Below the pieces are notes generated by a model, which worked only from the letters and a program-made list of their open reading frames with translations, was not told the DNA's origin and made no database searches. This document shows, piece after piece, positions 47,164 to 54,676 of a DNA stretch of 54,676 nucleotides (its first letter is position 1; the number at the start of each line of letters is the position of its first letter). Source of the stretch: Clostridia bacterium (GTDB taxonomy: Bacteria > Bacillota > Clostridia > Oscillospirales > CAG-272); contig JAGBFG010000046.1 of NCBI GenBank assembly GCA_017936565.1, forward strand, positions 1 to 54,676, in the 5' to 3' direction. The translations under genes and the position numbers were made by a program.

Positions 47164-48441
47164 ATGAATCGCGAAACCTCGCTTGCCGCTTTTTTAGACA
47201 CCGCAACCTCTTCTTACCTTGCGGTAGCGGAAATCACCGAATTATTATTGACAGAGGGGTATACCCCCCTGCAAGAAGCAGAGGAATGGAATCTTTCCCA
47301 AGGCGGAAAGTATTTTCTTTCGCGAAATGACGCATCCCTTTTTGCCTTTCGCTTGCCCAAAAAGAAAGCCGTTGGCTTTCAAATCGCCGCGGCGCACACC
47401 GATTCTCCCGCCTTTCAGTATAAGAAGTCCTTTACAGCATCGGGATATACCCGCCTTTCCGTAGAACGGTATGGCGGCGCGCGCAACGTCACGTGGCTAG
47501 ATAGGCCCCTGTCTGTGTCGGGTCGTGTTTTCGTGAAAAAGGAAGGGAAGCTCCTTTCCTATATAGTGGACGTCAAGGAGCCTGTTGCTATCATTCCCTC
47601 CGTGGCAGGGCATCTGATGAAGGAAACAGGGGACAACCCTGCGGTAGATATGCTTCCTTTCTGCGCCACCGATAAAGAGGGGGACGCGGTGCTTTATCAT
47701 ATCGCCGAAGCCCTTAAAATAGACCCGTCGGATATCGTAAGCCACGACCTGTATATGTATCCTTACGAAAAAGCGGTCCTGTGGGGCAAGGAAAGCTGCT
47801 ATATTTCTTCCCCAAGGCTTGACGATTTGCAGTCTGTATACGGATTATTACAGGGCTTTCTTTCGGCAGAGGACAACCAAAAAGCCATTCCTCTTTTGGC
47901 TCTTTTCGACAGCGAAGAGGTGGGAAGCAGAACAATGCATGGGGCGGATTCGTCCTTCCTGAACAGCGTGCTTGAAAGAATTGCGTTAGCTCTCGGTGAA
48001 AATCCCCACTGCCTTTTGGCAAACAGCTTCCTTGTCAGCGCTGACAACGCGCACGCTCGCCACCCCAACCACCCCGAGCTTTCAGATACCAACGGACTGA
48101 CGCCTGTCTTAAACGAAGGCATTGTTATCAAGCATAACGCGAATAAGCGGTACACAACAGACGGACTTTCCGAGGGGCTTTTTTCCTTGCTTTGTGAGCA
48201 AGCAGGCGTGCCCTTGCAGCATTATGCCAACCGTCCCGACCTTCTTGGCGGCTCAACCCTTGGGGCGTTGGCAATATCCCATACCTCTGTATATAGCCTT
48301 GATATAGGTCTTGCGCAGCTCGCTATGCACTCTGCTATGGAAACGGCGGGAACAAAGGATACCCTTTATTTAGAAAAGGCTATGGCGCTCTTTTTTGCCC
48401 GTTCTCTTTACCGTGACAAAGAGGGCATAGGCTGGGCATAA
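47164..48441 (+). CDS. M18 family aminopeptidase
   Basis: The 425-residue enzyme is an aspartyl-aminopeptidase-type zinc peptidase. The metal ligands are visible in AAAHTDSPAFQYKK, ALFDSEEVGSRTMHGADS and the late SHTSVYSLDIG. Length fits M18 enzymes (about 430). It removes N-terminal residues, preferring acidic ones in characterised relatives, in the cytoplasm. GGAAGGAGAT lies just upstream of the chosen ATG; an in-frame codon at 47104 falls in the tRNA terminator and was rejected. A dehydrogenase follows in the same direction. Confidence 0.93.
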   Translation: MNRETSLAAFLDTATSSYLAVAEITELLLTEGYTPLQEAEEWNLSQGGKYFLSRNDASLFAFRLPKKKAVGFQIAAAHTDSPAFQYKKSFTASGYTRLSVERYGGARNVTWLDRPLSVSGRVFVKKEGKLLSYIVDVKEPVAIIPSVAGHLMKETGDNPAVDMLPFCATDKEGDAVLYHIAEALKIDPSDIVSHDLYMYPYEKAVLWGKESCYISSPRLDDLQSVYGLLQGFLSAEDNQKAIPLLALFDSEEVGSRTMHGADSSFLNSVLERIALALGENPHCLLANSFLVSADNAHARHPNHPELSDTNGLTPVLNEGIVIKHNANKRYTTDGLSEGLFSLLCEQAGVPLQHYANRPDLLGGSTLGALAISHTSVYSLDIGLAQLAMHSAMETAGTKDTLYLEKAMALFFARSLYRDKEGIGWA

Positions 48442-48474
48442 AGCAATACATATAAGGAGAGAAGTATCATTCAT

Positions 48475-49422
48475 ATGAAACTTGCGGTCTTGGACGCGGC
48501 AACGCTGGGAAGCGATATGGATTTGTCTCTTTTTTCGGAATTCGGCGAGCTTGTTTGTTATCCGAAAACCTCTGCCGAAGAAATGGAAGAGCACATTAGG
48601 GATGCCGATGTCTTGATTTTGAATAAGGTGCGCTGTAACGCAGAAACCCTGGCAACAGGGAAGAATATCAAGCTGATTTGTGTTGCCGCGACGGGATATG
48701 ACAATATAGACATTGCCTATTGTCGTTCCCGCGGGATTGCCGTTTGCAACGTGGTGGGCTATTCCACAGCAAGCGTGGCGCAAATTACCGTTTCTATGGC
48801 GCTTTCTCTTTGGAATCATATCGCTGAATATGATGCGTATACCAAGTCGGGCGCATACTCACGCGGGAAGGACGCCAACCGCGTTACCCCTGTCTATCAC
48901 GAATTGGCAGGGAAAACGTGGGGGATTCTGGGCGGCGGAAATATAGGAAAGCAGGTGGCGAAAGTCGCATCTGCGCTTGGCTGTCGGGTGCTTGTTACAA
49001 GACAAAAGCGGGATGAAGAATACCCGACGGTTTCCTTTGAAGCGTTGTGCCGTGAGTCCGATATCTTGTCCTTGCACGTTCCCTTGACGGATAAAACCCG
49101 TCACATCGTTGACGCTGAGCACCTCGCTATGATGAGAAAAGAAGCCATTTTAATCAACGTTGCAAGAGGGGCGGTTACGGATGAAGAGGCGGTGGCTTCT
49201 GCCGTTTTAGAGGGCAAAATTGCCGCCTTTGGCTGTGACGTCTATGACGGTGAGCCTATGAGCGAAAATCATCCGTTCCAAAGGCTTCTTTCCTTGCCGC
49301 AGGTGGTTTTGACGCCACATATGGCTTGGGGCGCCTATGAAGCAAGGCGGCGGTGCTTGGAAGAAATGAAAAACAATATTTCTGCTTTTTTACGGGGCGA
49401 GCGTCGCTTCCGTGTGGATTAA
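48475..49422 (+). CDS. D-2-hydroxyacid dehydrogenase
   Basis: The 315-residue protein has the NAD-binding motif as GILGGGNIGKQVAKVASALG near residue 148 and the catalytic residues in INVARGAVTDEEAV (Arg), the Glu of the following segment, and LTPHMAWGAYEARRR (His). It resembles glycerate dehydrogenase/hydroxypyruvate reductase. It reduces a 2-keto acid with NAD(P)H. The exact substrate is not readable. AGGAGAGAAG precedes the start. Confidence 0.9.
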   Translation: MKLAVLDAATLGSDMDLSLFSEFGELVCYPKTSAEEMEEHIRDADVLILNKVRCNAETLATGKNIKLICVAATGYDNIDIAYCRSRGIAVCNVVGYSTASVAQITVSMALSLWNHIAEYDAYTKSGAYSRGKDANRVTPVYHELAGKTWGILGGGNIGKQVAKVASALGCRVLVTRQKRDEEYPTVSFEALCRESDILSLHVPLTDKTRHIVDAEHLAMMRKEAILINVARGAVTDEEAVASAVLEGKIAAFGCDVYDGEPMSENHPFQRLLSLPQVVLTPHMAWGAYEARRRCLEEMKNNISAFLRGERRFRVD

Positions 49423-49449
49423 GACAGAAGAAAGAAGGGTGGGGTTGAC

Positions 49450-49767
49450 TTGTTGGTAAAAGATTTGCGCCATTTGCCTTCCACAAAGGCGGCGGTGCTT
49501 GAAGCGGAGTTCGCGTTGCTTACCGCCCGCGCAAAAGGCATTCGCTTGATAAAATTCCTGCACGACAGTGACCGTGTCAGCTTGCTTGTGCGGCGGCAGA
49601 TCCGCGTGCGCAAAAGAGAAGGCAAGGTGGATTTTTTGATAGCGGGTGAAAAATTCAAGGAATGCGATATCAGAACGGAATATTTACTCAATAAATACCC
49701 CGAGGAAGCGGCGGATGAGGATTTGGGCAAGCAAAATAAAAACATCACGATTGCGGGGCTTTTGTGA
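49450..49767 (+). CDS. Degenerate Smr-domain-like protein
   Basis: The 105-residue protein follows the Smr plan: DLRHLPSTKAAVLEAEFALLTARAKGIRLIKFLH, then a basic helix and the end LLNKYPEEAADEDLGKQNKNITIAGLL, which fits Clostridia Smr-like proteins (PxxxxDxDLGxxNxGIT). The glycine loop that normally follows the histidine (HGxGS) is replaced by HDSDRVS, so the nuclease-like loop is lost. It probably starts at TTG 49450; the site is GGGTGGGG. It lies 27 bases after the dehydrogenase. Confidence 0.6.
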   Translation: MLVKDLRHLPSTKAAVLEAEFALLTARAKGIRLIKFLHDSDRVSLLVRRQIRVRKREGKVDFLIAGEKFKECDIRTEYLLNKYPEEAADEDLGKQNKNITIAGLL

Positions 49768-49978
49768 TGCCCCTCTTTGCCGTCCAATTTCAATAAAGGT
49801 ATGAAAGCTGTCGGGAAAAGGCTTCGCTCTAAACACAAAAGGTCGGGCTTTTTCCGTAAAGCTGTGTGCAAGGAACGGTTCAGAATATAAAAAAAGAGCA
49901 AATCATACAAGTTTTGCCCTTAAAACAGGGGTAAAATGCTAAAAAATGCGAAAATTTTGTTTTTTTTGAAAAAACCTA
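49768..49978. other. Intergenic region without a gene
   Basis: No open frame with a ribosome binding site is seen. A hairpin TTTTGCCC / GGGTAAAA with one G-U lies at about 49910-49937 and may end the upstream operon. The rest is AT-rich sequence leading to the rpmE promoter. Confidence 0.6.
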
Positions 49979-50006
49979 TTGCAAAAATAAAAATTTGTGT
50001 TATAAT
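49979..50006 (+). promoter_or_regulatory. Promoter of rpmE
   Basis: TTGCAA, 16 bases, TATAAT, about 35 bases before the start codon. Confidence 0.65.
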
Positions 50007-50041
50007 AAGATGAATTGTAATGATTAGGAGAGGTAAAAGCT

Positions 50042-50245
50042 ATGAAACAAGGAATTCATCCTGAATACAAACCCGCAGTCATTCGTTGTGCTTGCGGTGC
50101 TACGGTAGAAACTCATTCTGTGCTTGGCGATTTGAATGTTGAAATTTGCTCCAAGTGCCATCCTTTTTATACTGGCAAGCAGAAATTTGTGGATGCCGGC
50201 GGACGTGTTGATAAATTCAAGAAGCGTCTTGCAGCCGGAAAGTAA
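50042..50245 (+). CDS. rpmE: Ribosomal protein bL31, zinc type
   Basis: The 67-residue protein has the four-cysteine zinc form of L31, [13 protein letters not shown] and [25 protein letters not shown]. It joins the 50S and 30S subunits. Length is standard. TTAGGAGAGG precedes the start. A strong terminator separates it from hflX. Confidence 0.97.
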   Translation: MKQGIHPEYKPAVIRCACGATVETHSVLGDLNVEICSKCHPFYTGKQKFVDAGGRVDKFKKRLAAGK

Positions 50246-50258
50246 TTTTCCGAGAATG

Positions 50259-50288
50259 ATGGTGTGCGGTTGTCCGCACACCATTTTG
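50259..50288 (+). terminator. Terminator after rpmE
   Basis: An 11-bp perfect stem (ATGGTGTGCGG and its complement) with four loop bases and a T-rich tail. Confidence 0.9.
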
Positions 50289-50319
50289 TTTTCATTCCAT
50301 ACTGAAAGGAGAAACGAAG

Positions 50320-51573
50320 GTGGAAAATCAAACGCCTCAAAGAGCGCTGATGGTGGCATTGGCGCGCAAGTCAAGCGAGGTCCCCTCTTGCGAAAAAAGC
50401 TTGGACGAATTAGAGCGCCTGCTTGAAACGGCAGGGGCAGAGGCGGTTGCCCGTGTGTTGCAGGTAAAGAGCGACCCTGACCCCGCCACCCTGATAGGCA
50501 GCGGAAAATTAGCGGAAATTTCCGATTTTTGCAAAGTCAACGATATTTCCCTGGTGGTTTTCGATACGGAGCTTTCTCCCTCGCAAATTCGCAATTTGGA
50601 AAACGGGCTTGAAAATGCTCTTGTGATAGACAGGAGCATTTTGATTTTAGATATTTTTGCCCTGCACGCGAAAACAGGGGAAGGAAAGCTGCAGGTTGAG
50701 CTTGCACAGTTAAAATATACTGCCCCGCGCTTAACGGGCTATGGCAAGGAGCTTTCAAGGCAGGGTGGTACCGTTGGTACCAGAGGTCCCGGTGAATCCA
50801 AGCTCGAGCAAGACAGGCGGCACATACACCGTCGTATTACCGCCTTGGAGCGCGCCTTGGAGGAAATGGAAAAAAACAGAGCGACAGTGCGCGCAGCCCG
50901 CGATAAAACGGGAATGAAAAAGGTAGCAATCGTCGGCTATACCAACGCGGGCAAATCCACCCTCTTGAACCTGCTCACGGATGCGGGGGTTTTGTCAGAG
51001 GATAAGCTTTTCGCAACCCTTGACCCCACCACCAGAAAGCTGCTCCTGCCTTCGGGAGAAACCATCCTTTTAACCGATACCGTTGGACTCATTCGCAAAT
51101 TGCCGCATCATCTGGTGGAAGCATTTCGTTCCACGCTGGACGAGGCGCGGTATGCTGATGCCTTGGTTATTGTCGCGGATATTTCCGATGAGGAATGTCA
51201 AGAGCATCTGACCGTCACCTACGACACGCTAAGGGCGCTCGGCGCGGAAGGGAAGCCGACCTTGCTTGTATATAACAAGTGCGACGCTGTTTTTGACTCT
51301 CCCTTTTATCCTATGGAAAAGGACGCCGTTTCCATTTCAGCCAAAATGGGTGTTGGAATAGACGCTTTCCTTGAAAAGCTCTCCAAGCTCTTGCAGGATG
51401 GGAAAAAGGACGTGTATTTGTATATCCCCTACGATAAGGCTAAGGAGCTGGACGGGGTTTATCGGAATGCCACAGTAAAGAACGTGTCCTATGAAGAGGA
51501 TTTTATCCGTGTTCTTGCCAATATGGACCAAAAGGGACAGGGTATGTACCGCGCCTATATCAGAGAGGACTGA
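50320..51573 (+). CDS. hflX: GTPase HflX
   Basis: The 417-residue protein has the N-terminal HflX domain (ATLIGSGKLAEISDFCK), the GTG RGPGESKLEQDRR linker and a GTPase domain with G1 GYTNAGKST, G3 DTVGLIRKLPHHLVEAF and G4 NKCD. HflX splits stalled or stressed ribosomes. It uses a GTG start with GAAAGGAG upstream. yigZ follows 24 bases later. Confidence 0.96.
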   Translation: MENQTPQRALMVALARKSSEVPSCEKSLDELERLLETAGAEAVARVLQVKSDPDPATLIGSGKLAEISDFCKVNDISLVVFDTELSPSQIRNLENGLENALVIDRSILILDIFALHAKTGEGKLQVELAQLKYTAPRLTGYGKELSRQGGTVGTRGPGESKLEQDRRHIHRRITALERALEEMEKNRATVRAARDKTGMKKVAIVGYTNAGKSTLLNLLTDAGVLSEDKLFATLDPTTRKLLLPSGETILLTDTVGLIRKLPHHLVEAFRSTLDEARYADALVIVADISDEECQEHLTVTYDTLRALGAEGKPTLLVYNKCDAVFDSPFYPMEKDAVSISAKMGVGIDAFLEKLSKLLQDGKKDVYLYIPYDKAKELDGVYRNATVKNVSYEEDFIRVLANMDQKGQGMYRAYIRED

Positions 51574-51597
51574 AATAAAAGCCAAAGGAAGTAAAGT

Positions 51598-52221
51598 ATG
51601 CTGAAAGAGTATAAAACCGTTGCCAAGGAAGCGGGATATGTATATGAGGAAAAGAAGTCCATCTTTATCGCGCATACCGCCCCTGTTTCAACGGAGAATG
51701 AGGCGTTGGATTTTATAAAAAGAATGAAAAAGCAGTATGCTGATGCCCGTCATAACGTATACGCCTATTTGCTCAGAGAAGACTCTAAAAACAGATACAG
51801 CGATGATAAGGAGCCCCAAGGAAGCGCGGGCTTGCCCGTGCTTGATACCATTAGAAAAAGCGACCTGACGGATACTGTTTTGGTCGTCACCCGTTATTTT
51901 GGCGGCGTGCTTCTGGGGGTAGGGGGCTTGGTGCGCGCTTATACCGCCGCGGCTGCGGGCGCTATTCAGAGCGCAGGTATTCTCGTTTACCGAGAGCAAA
52001 AGCTTTTTGAGGTGATTTTAAGCTACCCCGACTACCAGAAGGTGAGCGCTGAGCTTGATAAAAGAGATATTCTCGTAAAGGATACTTCCTTTTCAGATGC
52101 CGTCACGCTTTCCTTGTCGGTTTCTGCCGAGAAATATGAACAGGCTGTTCTGTTTTTGCAGGATAAAACAGCAGGAAAGGCAGAAATACGAGAAGGAAAG
52201 ATCGTTTTCAGCGCCGTATAG
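51598..52221 (+). CDS. yigZ: YigZ/IMPACT family protein
   Basis: The 207-residue protein has the IMPACT N-terminal domain with ARHNVYAYLL, SDDKEPQGSAGLPVLDTI and VVTRYFGGVLLGVGGLVRAY, followed by the DUF1949 C-terminal domain. The family is linked to translation control by structure, without a firm function in bacteria. CAAAGGAAG lies upstream. It is probably co-transcribed with hflX. Confidence 0.93.
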   Translation: MLKEYKTVAKEAGYVYEEKKSIFIAHTAPVSTENEALDFIKRMKKQYADARHNVYAYLLREDSKNRYSDDKEPQGSAGLPVLDTIRKSDLTDTVLVVTRYFGGVLLGVGGLVRAYTAAAAGAIQSAGILVYREQKLFEVILSYPDYQKVSAELDKRDILVKDTSFSDAVTLSLSVSAEKYEQAVLFLQDKTAGKAEIREGKIVFSAV

Positions 52222-52308
52222 CGAAAAAAATAATATTTTTGAAAGAAAAAAAGTAATTTGCCGATTTTTTGCGTATTTTCATAGTAGTAAGAAAAAAGGA
52301 GGAGCGGG

Positions 52309-53319
52309 ATGAAAACAGCGGAGCTATTTCAAAAAAGAGAAGAGGAAATGCTTTCTGCCTATGCTTTTCCCAGTTCAAAAACAAAGGGGCGCGTGAAGCC
52401 AACCGAGTCTTGCCCCTATCGAACCGAATTTCAAAGGGACAGGGACCGCATCATTCACTGTAAATCCTTTCGCCGTCTGATGCACAAAACCCAAGTCTTC
52501 TTCGCTCCCGAGGATGAGCAGTTCCGTACGCGTATGACGCATACCTTAGAGGTCACGCAAATTGCCAGAAGCATTGCGCGGGCGCTGCGTCTGAACGAGG
52601 ATTTGACAGAGGCGATTGCCATGGGGCACGATTTGGGGCACACGCCCTTTGGTCACCAAGGCGAAGAGGCAATGCGGACCTGCTATTCTCCCGATTTTGC
52701 CCATTATAAGCAGTCTCTACGTGTCGTTGATTTTTTGGAGCACGACGGAGAAGGGCTTAATTTAACCTACGAGGTAAGAGACGGTATCGTCAATCATACA
52801 GGAAAAAATCTTGCCTGCACATTAGAGGGCGTTGTCGTGAAATACGCGGACCGTATCGCGTATATCAATCACGATTTGGATGATGCCTTCTTTGCGGGTA
52901 TTCTCTCCAATGACTGCTTGCCAAAGGATCTGCTTGATGTGTTCGGGCAGACTTACAGCGACAGAGTGGACGCTATGGTAGGGGCTGTGATTGAAGCCAG
53001 TATGGATAAGGGCGCCATCTCTATGACAGCAGAGGTGGGAGAGGCGATGCTTGAAATGAGGCAGTTCCTGATGGACAATGTCTATCACAATTCTCCCGCC
53101 AAAACAGAAGAAAGACGGGCAAGCGAATTGCTTTGCCGTCTGTTTGAGCATTTTGAGCAAAATCCCCAAGAAATGCCGCCCTTCTATTACAGCTATTGTG
53201 AGAAGGAAGGGGTCAGGCGTATGGTTTGCGACTATATCGCGGGTATGACGGACCGTTATGCCATTGATACATATCGCCGTCTTTTCATTCCGCAGGTCTG
53301 GAAGGGCAAAAAGCTTTGA
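52309..53319 (+). CDS. dgt: dGTPase-like HD-domain triphosphohydrolase
   Basis: The 336-residue protein has the HD motif set RTRMTHTLEVTQIARSIAR, AIAMGHDLGHTPFGHQGEEAM and a third Asp in VKYADRIAYINHDLDD, plus the N-terminal RDRDRIIHCKSFRRLMHKTQVF. Family members hydrolyse dGTP or other dNTPs. AAAGGAGGAGC precedes the start. The order dgt-dnaG is conserved in many Clostridia, usually with the primary sigma factor gene next. Confidence 0.92.
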   Translation: MKTAELFQKREEEMLSAYAFPSSKTKGRVKPTESCPYRTEFQRDRDRIIHCKSFRRLMHKTQVFFAPEDEQFRTRMTHTLEVTQIARSIARALRLNEDLTEAIAMGHDLGHTPFGHQGEEAMRTCYSPDFAHYKQSLRVVDFLEHDGEGLNLTYEVRDGIVNHTGKNLACTLEGVVVKYADRIAYINHDLDDAFFAGILSNDCLPKDLLDVFGQTYSDRVDAMVGAVIEASMDKGAISMTAEVGEAMLEMRQFLMDNVYHNSPAKTEERRASELLCRLFEHFEQNPQEMPPFYYSYCEKEGVRRMVCDYIAGMTDRYAIDTYRRLFIPQVWKGKKL

Positions 53320-53425
53320 CGGAGTATTCCTCAAAAAGAAAATAACATCTTGACGGTAGGCACCGTCTGTCAGCGTCGTGAAGCCACGGTGAAATGTGGT
53401 GTAGCAGAAAGGAAGGGTCAGAAAT

Positions 53426-54676
53426 ATGATTGAGCGCCAAACGGTTGAAGAGGTCCTGGCAAGGACCGATATGGTCAGCTTAGTGTCAGCGTATGTCACG
53501 TTAAAGCGGGCTGGAAGCAATATGTCGGGTCTTTGTCCCTTTCATAGTGAACGCTCACCGTCCTTTACTGTTTTTCCTGCCGACAATTCCTTCTATTGCT
53601 TTGGCTGCGGCGTTGGCGGAAACGCGATCACCTTTATGCGCAAAATTGAAAATCTGGATTTTGCGGATGCCGTTACGATACTTGCCAACCGCGCGGGTAT
53701 AACCGTACGGGAAGAAAACGGGTTGCCTACTCCTCGCGTCGATAAAAAACGATATTTTCAGATGAATAAGATTGCGGCAAGGTTCTTTCACCAGTCCTTG
53801 TTTGCAGACACGCCCAAGGCAAAAGCGGCGCTTGCCTATTTTACCGAGGAAAGAAAGCTTTCAAGCGCTATCATCAAGCATTTCGGTCTTGGCTATGCCC
53901 CCGATAATTTCTCCTTTGTCAATTATATGAAAAAGGCGGGGTATACTGATGAAGAGCTGATAAAGGGATATTTGTGCCATAAAAACGAAAAGGGAAATAT
54001 GTACCCTGCCTTCCGCAACCGTGTGATGTTTCCTATTATCGACGTGGCTGAAAACGTGATCGCATTCGGCGGGCGCGTGATGGACGATAGCAAGCCCAAA
54101 TATAAAAATTCCTCTGATACACCCGTCTATGAAAAAAGAAAAAATCTGTTTGCCTTGAATTTCTCGCATAAAAACGCGGCAGAACGCTTGATTTTGTGCG
54201 AAGGGTATATGGATGTTATAGCCTTGCACGCGGCAGGCTTTCCCTATGCCGTTGCCACTCTTGGCACCGCTATCACCTCGGAGCAGGCGCGCCTTATGGC
54301 AAGATACACCAAAAGGGTTATTATCTCCTACGATAGTGACGAGGCAGGGCAAACGGCGGCTGACAAGGCGATGCGGCTATTAGAAGCCGTTGGTCTTTCC
54401 GCATCGGTCTTGAAAATTCCCGATGCCAAGGACCCTGATGAGTATATCCGTAAATTTGGAACAGAGCGCTTCAAGGCGGTACTGGACCAAAGCAAGAGCA
54501 AGTTTGAATTTTACTATGAAAAGATAACCGAAAAGTACGAGCTATCCATTCCGCAGCAGAAAATTGAAGCCCTGCAAAAGCTGTGTGACTTTATTGCCAC
54601 CGTTCCTTCCGCTGTTGAGCGGGAGATTTATATGCAGGAAACGGCAAAAAGGCTGGATGTGGCATATAAGGGCGTA
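53426..54676 (+). CDS. dnaG: DNA primase (3' part beyond the window)
   Basis: The first 417 codons are present. The zinc-binding CHC2 domain (CPFHSERSPSFTVFP, then FYCFGCGVGG) is followed by the primase core and the Toprim domain (LILCEGYMDVIAL, then ATLGTAIT and ISYDSDEAGQTAA). DnaG makes RNA primers at replication forks. GAAAGGAAGGG lies upstream. The 105-base gap before it holds a small hairpin (GACGGT / ACCGTC at about 53353) of unknown use. The frame is open to the window edge. Confidence 0.96.
   Translation, partial: MIERQTVEEVLARTDMVSLVSAYVTLKRAGSNMSGLCPFHSERSPSFTVFPADNSFYCFGCGVGGNAITFMRKIENLDFADAVTILANRAGITVREENGLPTPRVDKKRYFQMNKIAARFFHQSLFADTPKAKAALAYFTEERKLSSAIIKHFGLGYAPDNFSFVNYMKKAGYTDEELIKGYLCHKNEKGNMYPAFRNRVMFPIIDVAENVIAFGGRVMDDSKPKYKNSSDTPVYEKRKNLFALNFSHKNAAERLILCEGYMDVIALHAAGFPYAVATLGTAITSEQARLMARYTKRVIISYDSDEAGQTAADKAMRLLEAVGLSASVLKIPDAKDPDEYIRKFGTERFKAVLDQSKSKFEFYYEKITEKYELSIPQQKIEALQKLCDFIATVPSAVEREIYMQETAKRLDVAYKGV

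Noticed and set aside
49419..49910. 163-codon minus-strand frame opposite the Smr-like gene
   Set aside because: The plus-strand frame has a recognisable family pattern and operon position; this one has none.
53320..53425. Small RNA gene ahead of dnaG
   Set aside because: Only one short hairpin and a second weak one are seen; no promoter and terminator pair supports a separate transcript.

Overview
The window comes from a spore-forming member of the Firmicutes/Clostridia. It carries spoIIGA-sigE (39187-40783), consensus -35/-10 promoters with extended -10 elements, purine-rich ribosome binding sites, Rho-independent terminators and typical Clostridia housekeeping genes (hflX, rpmE, yigZ, dgt-dnaG, metG-tatD, yitT, comF, hslO). 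Both tRNA genes encode CCA. Species cannot be named from sequence alone. No rRNA operon, CRISPR array or intact transposase is visible.

Left part (1-12.1 kb, mostly minus strand): a two-domain flavodoxin-type oxidoreductase, a tandem 161-bp array of mini-hairpins, a 176-bp structured repeat, a flavin reductase-like protein, ferritin, a CPA-type antiporter (plus strand), a membrane protein with an apparently damaged 5' end, an operon of acyl-CoA synthetase, MarR regulator and GtrA protein behind two palindromic operators, and an ECF sigma / RsgI-like anti-sigma pair next to a lipoprotein that repeats the anti-sigma ectodomain.

Middle (12.2-34.5 kb, mostly plus strand): a DUF5058 membrane protein, a second membrane protein and a membrane-anchored M20 peptidase in one operon, an M16C protease, a GH78-like protein (minus strand), and then the most unusual operon: a TerB_N/TerB_C protein, a BrxD-type (DUF2791) ATPase and an Lhr-type helicase, followed by a methyltransferase and Hsp33. 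Next come a divergent Fe/Mn superoxide dismutase, YitT, radical SAM, ComF, a GH20-like protein, DUF4279, pyrophosphatase and a GltS-type transporter.

Accessory island (34.5-38.1 kb): a second copy of the structured repeat, a hypothetical gene, small phage-type genes with a truncated echo of one of them, an Mrr-type restriction endonuclease, several dense stem-loop elements, and a tRNA-Leu whose 3' end is duplicated 1.5 kb away. This looks like a decayed integration hot spot with a defence cargo.

Right part (38.2-54.7 kb): HAD phosphatase, spoIIGA-sigE, a membrane protein with metG and tatD, a LysM protein with a sigma-E-like promoter, enolase, tRNA-Lys, M18 aminopeptidase, a 2-hydroxyacid dehydrogenase, an Smr-like protein, rpmE, hflX, yigZ, dgt and the first 417 codons of dnaG, which runs off the window end.
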